Of a stretch of 64,000 nucleotides of DNA, positions 57,657 through 64,000 are shown one piece after another. The stretch's first letter is position 1; every line of letters starts with the position of its first letter. Both the position numbers and the translations under genes were made by a program. Source of the DNA: Epiperipatus broadwayi (taxonomy: Eukaryota; Onychophora; Udeonychophora; Euonychophora; Peripatidae); the NCBI GenBank assembly GCA_028023455.1, contig JAQFVV010006653.1:436001-500000 (forward strand), in the 5' to 3' direction. The notes beneath the pieces are model-generated. The model was not told the DNA's origin and did not search any database. It saw only the letters and a list, made by a program, of their open reading frames with translations.

Positions 57657-58105
57657 TTATAAAGTTGTAATTATTTATTAAGTGCACAGGCAGTATATGT
57701 AAATACTTTTAAGACAGATTTTAACCTGTATCGAAGGTGCCTTAAAATTTATAATAGTCAAGCAATATCTTTATTTTGCCAATAGAGGTACCTCTCAAAC
57801 CTCGACACAAGATAGCAACTTTTATAAAGATAAGAGTGGCCATCTTATCTTTAATCTAACTTTCCACTTATATAGGCCAATCTGAAGCATCTTGATTTGG
57901 GAGTGTGAAGCTATTGTTCTCTCCACTGTTTAAGTCCACTATTTCCTATACAAATTAACATTTGCAAAATCTTGTGATTTACAATGAGTTAATCTTTATG
58001 CTGGAAATATATAAAGTATTTAAAGTTGTAATTATTTATTAAGTGCACAGGAAGTATATGTAAATACTTTTAAGAGAGGCTTTAACCTGTATCAAATACA
58101 CCTTA
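57657..58105. repeat. 85-bp direct repeats flanking a family E fragment
   Basis: 57661-57745 and 58021-58105 share aaagttgtaattatttatta, agtgcacagg, agtatatgtaaatactttta and aacctgtatc. Between them lies a family E-like block (acctctcaaacctcgacac, cttatataggccaatctgaa). The pair resembles a short LTR-like or tandem-duplicated unit. Confidence 0.6.
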
Positions 58106-58644
58106 ATTATTAATTTTAAGTGCCTTTATGTTGACTTTTAGTAATGATATACATAATATTTCTTCAATATGATTTATCATCTATTTGTTTGATCAGGTTG
58201 TGCAAACATAAAATTCATTATTTGATTGATAGGATGATAAATTATTTGACCATTATATATATATATTTAATTATATCATATTTATATTATTAAAATAGAT
58301 CTTTATTCTGGTTAATGAAGGAGAATTGGTGTCCCAAATGCATCATAAACCAAAAAAAAAAATCACATAAAAAAGTAAATCCTTATAATGAGTTTCTATG
58401 GGGAAAAAAATAATTTAATTTTAAATTCAAAATATGTAAAAATTTGATGAAAATATTAAAGCTTAAATTAGAAAAAGAATTAATGAATAAACATTTTATT
58501 AGGCATAAAAAAAGTATTAACCTGTGTTTTAAATATACTGTATAAAAACATTTCAGTAGCTATATTTTTTCTTAAATAGTCAGTGAATATTTTCTGATTC
58601 ATGATTCATTAAATTAAAATAAGGCATAAAGAAAAAAAAAAAAC
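58106..58644. other. AT-rich DNA, nothing recognised
   Basis: No supported feature. Confidence 0.5.
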
Positions 58645-58657
58645 CAAGTCCATTGTT

Positions 58658-58857
58658 AAAAACAGGCAAAACTCTCCATACAGTAGCGCCACTCTGCGCA
58701 AGCCAGAGTAATCAATGGATGCAAAAAGGTTTGTGTATAAAATCCCTATCTAGTGCCTACGCATCTAACATCCCCAGACTACTGTATGAAGAGTTTTGCC
58801 TGTTTTAACAGCTTGAAAAAGTATAAGAAATTGTGGTCATGTGATGTTTAGTGTTTT
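58658..58857. mobile_element. Family A deletion derivative with exact 13-bp target duplication
   Basis: Exact repeat caagtccattgtt at 58645-58657 and 58858-58870. The minus outer arm is joined to the plus 3' end (gtggtcatgtgatgtttag). The ribozyme is absent. Confidence 0.8.
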
Positions 58858-58870
58858 CAAGTCCATTGTT

Positions 58871-60399
58871 GTTTTCAAATTATTTTTAGTGCAGTCTTTT
58901 ACCAAAGTCTTTTATTTTTATAATTAACAATACCACTGTTTTTTTTTTTTAAAAAAGGTTTCATGAACTATATTTATTTTACATAAATGCAGTGAAGTTA
59001 AATAAAAATTTGATAAATAGTAATATAGAATTGATTAATGAAGTTAAATCTTTTTTTTTTTTTTGCAGATCCTAAAGATGCATATTTTTAATAGCCACCA
59101 TTACCAGAAATAAATTATGAGATTATTGATTTAAATATGAGCAAATAAATGATATTTTTAACTTACGTTAGTAACCTTTGACCATATAAAGTTGATAATT
59201 AATTGTGTAATGCATAAAATCATTTTTTCCCTCAAAATAATTTACAATTATGATGTGTAATATTTTACAATTACAATTAATGAATGATTTTTTTTTTTTG
59301 CTGCAAGCATAACAACATTCATAAGAATTTTAATCTTTACTATTGACTGAGTGAATGTTAATATACTTTGTTGTCAATATGTGTCAAGGTATGTTTGTAA
59401 TCATTTCTTTATTCAATGAAACAGGATTGTTTTTTGGTTTTGTGCTCTCTAAGAATGAAAATCTCCTTTTGCTTTGGATATATCATAAAATACTAATTGA
59501 CACTCAAAGACACTGAATAAAAATCAGATATATATATATTATTAATAATATTTTAATTCTGTAATAAAACAATATTGTGTACTATATGAATAAAGTCTGT
59601 ATTGTACTACACATTTTTAGGGTCTCTATTATCAATATTACAAAATGGCCACCATTTTAAATGGTGGTTGTTTTAAAAAACAATGTTTTGAAATTTTTTT
59701 ATAAGATTGTAATAGTGAATAATTGATTATAAATCAAAATAGTGGGTACAAATTGATGATTTCTATAGTAAATCCTCACTTCATGATCCATGAGCAATCG
59801 ATGTAATGCTACTTTAAAATTGTTAATGAAAGTTGGTGTGTTTTTTAAATTCTGACTTAAATGAAAAGTCACATTTTTTATTCATAATTATTCCATCAAA
59901 GAAAAATAATTAGATTATTATTGATTATTAACATATTTTTTTCAAAATTTTTTGATATTTTATTTAATAGTCTTTATTAATTATCTAATTTAATAATTAA
60001 AATGGTATGTTTTATTTTATGTGCAGCATAATAATTTTAATGCACTATTGTGTTTTTGTCTTTAACATGAAATTTTATTAATATGATACTAAGTTGAAAG
60101 TTCCTAGCATTTAATGAAAATGAGGTTGAATTTATAATTTTAAAATGTTGTTAGTAGTATTTCTGGGTGTTATAATGTGCAAATTGATTTGCTGAATTAT
60201 ATTTTCTGTAATCAATATTTGACTTGAGTATATATATATATATCATAACATGATACATGAATATAAACTGATGACATGAAGGTTAGGAGGTGATGACAAT
60301 GGTCTTCCATTTAGTTCCAACATTTTGGTAACTCGCTGTGTGTGTCTTAAATTTGGCATGATGGTGGAGAAGTGATGGCTTATATTATGACAAAAAGTT
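58871..60399. other. AT-rich DNA, nothing recognised
   Basis: No supported feature. 60250-60400 could be the decayed 5' end of the RTE copy that follows. Confidence 0.45.
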
Positions 60400-61895
60400 A
60401 TAAATAAAGTCAGAATTTGTAAAATTAAAAGAAAATATGAAAAGGCAATTCATTTAAAAAATGAATATGTACTTCATTAGAAAGGCACAAATATTGAAAA
60501 CACAAGTTGATTGGAATATTAAAAATGAAAGAGCAACATTGTGAGAATTGATGATATATCGGATAGAGTGTTATAATTACTGATTCGACTTAATGGAAAA
60601 TACCAAATGCAAAAAATTCATGCCCAAAAAATTCTAATTGTGATGAAAAATAAATATTTTTTGTTTGAATTCCCAGAATACTTTTGATTAGACTGAACAA
60701 CATTTTAAAATTGCCATAGAAAATTTTAATAATAAAAGTGAAAACCATTTGAAGATTAAAGTGCTTAGGGTGACTTGAATTATGAATGTGGAATGGAAAA
60801 AATTTGTGGAATTTGTAGAGGGGGGGTGGTAATATTATGAACTCTTATTGAGGGGGGGGGCGCTAAGTGGAAATAATCGCTGGAGCAATTTAATAAAGAT
60901 ACAGCAGAATTGGATTTTATTATAATTAATAGAAAATAAGATTATAATGATTATAATAGCTCCAATACCAGAAAGTGATTGTTGTTTAAAGAGATGGAGA
61001 TATACTTAAATCAAGATTAGAGAAACAAAATGTATTCAAAACATCAGTACAAATAATATCATTAACATTCAGAAACGTTCTAATGAATTTAAATTAGAAC
61101 TTAAAAACTGTTTTAAAATATCAAGAAAAAAAGTTAACAATGATATAAGAAAATAGATTGTGGAATATTAAAGAAAACTATAAAAGAGAACAAAGATCTC
61201 AAAAGTATAAAACAACATCTTGTATGGAAAGCCACATTAGCAATACGAAGAGAAGATGACATTATTGTTTAAAGGGAAAATGGCAACATTAAATGTGTGA
61301 AAAATTTTACAAAGAATTTTATATTAATAAAAAACAAAAAAATTGATGGAGCTTTTACAATTTGATAACATCTTTTGAAATTTCAAGTATTTTCATTGAA
61401 AAGTGGAGACATGCATTTAAATCTCTGAAAAATATAAAAACTACTAGTAGAGGTGATGTGAACTTCTAAAAAGGTTATTACTTTTGATCTGCAAAAAATA
61501 TTGAATTCAAACTAATAAAAAATAAGCTTATTTTAAAAATGATTACAGGACCATATACAAATAGTAAGAGAGGTTAGAAAATAACCGATAAGTATGAATT
61601 GTCATTTTGTTTTGGATTTGTAAATAATAAAAAGATACTGTATATCCTTGCATTAATTAAACCTTTGGAATATCAAGTTACAGACATAGGATATCATCAT
61701 GTTTTGAAAAATATTTATAAAAGTCTAGTAAAGGTGATTATATTACATTGTGATATTAAGAAAATTAACATTGATAAGTGTATATAACAGAGTTATTATA
61801 TATTCAAAAATGTTTTATAGCAGTTTTGTTGCAAATATTTTGTAGATTAAAGTGAATAAAAATAAATGCTTCAGAGCTTCAGAAAATGGTGTAAA
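60400..61895 (+). pseudogene. Old RTE retrotransposon, 5' part (endonuclease and RT)
   Basis: It aligns in order with the minus copy at 51.5-54.4 kb. aaaaaatgaatatgtacttc and aaaggcacaaatattg near 60460-60495 match the endonuclease start, and ttgattagactgaacaacat near 60685 matches the same region. A gaattggattttattataat segment near 60910 matches the AELDYIL block. IISFEIS-like and AFKSLKNIK near 61370-61430 precede an open segment from 61599 (MSFCFGFVNNKKILYILALI ... VLKNIYK), equivalent to CFGFVDYEKAFD...ILKNIYK. It stops at gcttcagagcttcagaaaat (61866-61885), which matches the NASELKK region, and resumes at 63402. It is heavily decayed. Confidence 0.75.
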
Positions 61896-62460
61896 AGGCA
61901 TTAAATAAAAACAAGAAAGAAACTGTGATATCTACTATATTTTGTTTCAAACTCCCTTGTTGTATATTATATATAATGGATAATAGCTTACATTTTGTTG
62001 ATATAATACAATTTCTATTATTTATTGTAACTTTAACACACACACACATATATAGATAAATTGCAGACACTTTTATATGTATAGTATGCATATATTATGT
62101 TTGATTACTTATTTACATTCATTCACAAAATAAAAATGACAAAAAACTTATACTGTATTATTATTCTTTTAATAAAATAAATGAACAACAGAATATCAGA
62201 CCTATTTTGTCAAGCTATTGATTTATCAGAATAATTCACTATCATTGCAATTAAACATGTTTTGAATGATATCCTTTCTCTTCAATAATTCCTCCCCCCC
62301 CCCTATGAAAACATATAGTACATTCATTAATGGCAGACATAATCCCTCTAGTTGTTTTGTTTGAAAATTATATAGGTGTCCTTATTTGCAGTTACCATTT
62401 CAGATTCTCATGAACAAAATTTAAACTTTCTGTCACATAACAAGAATATTTTACCAGTTA

Positions 62461-62765
62461 TTTTTTCTAAACCACTAAACATTATGTGATCACCATTCTT
62501 TATGCTTACACAAGATGTTTACACAGAGGCTAAACACTCCATATAGTAGTGTGACTCATCTAGCCAGAGTAATCAATGAATGTGAGAAGGTTGTGCATAA
62601 AATTTCTATCTATCCTCACTGATGAAATCCACAAGTTAGAAACTAGTCTGGGGATATTGAATGAGTAGGCACTAGATAGTGATTTTATGCACAAACCTTC
62701 TTGCACTCATTGATTACTCTGTTTGGCACAGGGTGGCACTACTGTATGGTGAGTTTAGCCTCTGT
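62461..62765. mobile_element. Family A foldback element (aggcta-end variant)
   Basis: It starts aaccactaaacattatgtga and has inner inverted ends cagaggctaaac / gtttagcctctg, the same end variant as 23.47 kb. A plus hammerhead lies at 62613-62654. Flanks ttattttttcta / ttatttttttcta are a possible but low-complexity target duplication. Confidence 0.65.
62613..62654 (+). ncRNA. Hammerhead ribozyme motif, family A, weak stem II
   Basis: Core CTGATGA, GAAAC, ACTAGT and GUC are intact and stem I TCCTCA/TGGGGA is complete. Stem II reads ATC/GTT, with two pairs and a U-U mismatch. Confidence 0.58.
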
Positions 62766-62835
62766 ATTATTTTTTTCTACAATTATTAAAGCAATTATAT
62801 GAATAACTTTTTCTAAACAAATTGTAATTAAATTC

Positions 62836-63066
62836 TAAGCACTCGGAATGCTAAGATAAGAAAAGCTTCAGTGTAGATATATCTTAAATTGAGATAAGTG
62901 CTTTCAATATCTTGGTTACGATATCATATTCATAACTATGAGTATGATATCATAAGCAAGATATAGAAATAAATATGATATAACCAAGATATCAAAAGTG
63001 CTTAGTTCAATTTAAATTACATCTACACTGAACTTTTTCTTATCTTTGCATTCCAAGCATTTAGAA
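62836..63066. mobile_element. Foldback element, about 100-bp arms
   Basis: The left arm (ctaagcactcggaatgctaa, cttcagtgtagata, gataagtgctttcaatatct) is inverted relative to the right arm (agatatcaaaagtgcttag, atctacactgaac, tgcattccaagcatttag) around 62950, with an inner gatatcatattcat / atgagtatgatatc hairpin. Confidence 0.75.
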
Positions 63067-63401
63067 TTTCATTATTAAAGCAGTAAATTTTATTTATCAC
63101 ATAAGAAAAATTATTTTTTAAAAATTTTCATAAAGCTGTTAGTTTTATACTTAGAAAACAAAAATAAAATGTATATGCTTGCAATGTAATTTAAAGAATT
63201 AGTATTATTAAATATGATTGTACATTGTGCTTCAAGATGAAAATACAATGGCTTCCATGTTATAAAATATATTAAATGTATGAATTTCAATGTTTTATAT
63301 TTTTGTTTGTTTATATATTTTTTTAAATTTATTTACTTGTTTTTTGCTGGCGTATAGCTAATGTAGTATATATTGATACACTGCATATTGTGACTTCAGT
63401 T

Positions 63402-64000
63402 TAGGAACAAGAATAAATACCAAAAAGTCTAAAATAATGTTCAATGGATTTTTACATAAGGAGGAAATAGAGATTGACAAGAATGAATCAGAATAAGTTA
63501 ACAACTTTGAATGCTTTTGACAATTCTATGCTTAATTACATCCATTATCTTTCCATCTATTTTAATAGTTTGTCAAAAGCATTCAAAGTTGTTAACTTAT
63601 TCTGATTCATTCTTGTCAATCTCTATGTGCCTTACAGAATGTTTTAATAGATGTGTTTTACCACCATTTACACATGGAACTAAGATTTGAACATTTTTAG
63701 AGACTTTAGACTGCCTATAGAGTATGGAAAAATATGTTAGCAAGGTTTATAGAAAACAAATAGGTATCAATGACCACATAAAAAAAATAAAAGGTTGAAA
63801 TGGAGTTGAAGTTCTAGTCATATCACTAGAAGAAATGAAAATTAAAGTTTTAAACACAATGCCAAGAAATGGTAAAAGATCTCCAAAGAAATCATATGTA
63901 AAGTGGATGGGTGAATAAGAAATTGGTGCTGTTAAGGCAGGGAAAAGAAATTATAAATCTTAAAAATTGGATTAAATTTGGAGAATCCATCATCCTGCAA
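63402..64000 (+). pseudogene. Old RTE retrotransposon, 3' part, internally inverted
   Basis: It resumes with aaaaagtctaaaataatgtt caatgga (FNGF region of RTE). Segment 63466-63520 is then followed by its own reverse complement at 63574-63628, so part of the copy (about 63515-63640) reads in minus orientation. Plus orientation returns with ggaactaagatttgaac near 63677 (equivalent of GSETW), the VKWMGE segment near 63900 (for VRWMDE) and catcctgcaa at the window edge (ILQ). The element continues past the window. Confidence 0.7.
63466..63628. repeat. 55-bp perfect inverted repeat within the RTE copy
   Basis: The arms agattgacaagaatgaatca ... gaatgcttttgac (63471-63522) and gtcaaaagcattcaaag ... 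tgattcattcttgtcaatct (63573-63624) are complementary without evident mismatch, with about 50 bp between them. The lack of divergence contrasts with the decayed host element, so the inversion duplication is younger. Confidence 0.8.

Larger units (their letters stand above)
61896..63401. other. 1.5-kb DNA interrupting the old RTE copy
   Basis: RTE homology stops at about 61890 and resumes at about 63402. The inserted DNA contains a family A element (62461-62765), a foldback (62836-63066) and otherwise AT-rich sequence. The ends of the insert are not resolved. Confidence 0.6.

Overview
This window looks like noncoding, repeat-dominated DNA from an invertebrate animal genome. The evidence is strong A+T richness, absence of long host ORFs, tRNA-derived SINE-like units, RTE-type and other non-LTR retrotransposons, Penelope-like (PLE) remnants, a Merlin DNA transposon and many short foldback repeats. 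The lineage cannot be fixed from the sequence. I see no convincing host gene. The window could be intronic or intergenic. A 500-N assembly gap lies at 44584-45083.

The most interesting content is three families of short repeats, called A, B and C here, that carry type-I hammerhead ribozyme (HHR) motifs. Family A (about 14 insertions) has a 42-nt motif; copies at 4123-4164, 18990-19031, 23588-23629, 43243-43284 and 43700-43741 keep every invariant core base. Family B (elements at 202-532, 9035-9541, 9790-10115, 15890-16200 and 41588-42110) and family C (10880-11370, 29585-30340, 30370-30723 and 36590-36770) carry different HHRs with the same layout: a very short stem III, a 3-4 bp stem II and a stem I of 5-6 bp. 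Stem II shows paired base changes between copies. Family A occurs as head-to-tail units of 454-457 bp (HHR to HHR) and as head-to-head inverted arrangements. Many insertions are flanked by direct repeats of 11-14 bp, as expected for retrotransposition. All three families end in a similar GTCATGTGA-like 3' motif. They look like retrozyme-like, nonautonomous elements, possibly moved by PLE machinery. Two PLE remnants (17780-18790 minus, 20700-21790 plus) sit head to head around a family A composite.

Layout: 0-5 kb holds a family B element, two family A elements, a LINE RT remnant and a SINE. 5-16 kb is mostly featureless AT-rich DNA with A, B and C elements, an RTE 3' end and two MITEs. 16.8-21.8 kb holds a LINE C-terminus and the PLE/A/PLE block. 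24.2-27.2 kb holds a foldback and a 2.5-kb Merlin transposon with a decayed DDE transposase. 29.6-32.3 kb is a C-C-A-A cluster. 34.5-37 kb holds a LINE remnant and tandem repeats. 39.7-44.2 kb holds foldbacks, a B element and a 1.78-kb palindromic A array. 47.7-48.9 kb holds an RTE 3' end, a SINE and a MITE. 51.5-54.4 kb is a near full-length but broken RTE element. 55.4-58.9 kb holds A elements and duplicated tRNA-like repeats. 60.4-64 kb is an old RTE copy split by a 1.5-kb insertion. All coding remnants are broken by stops and frameshifts, so none is expected to make an active protein.
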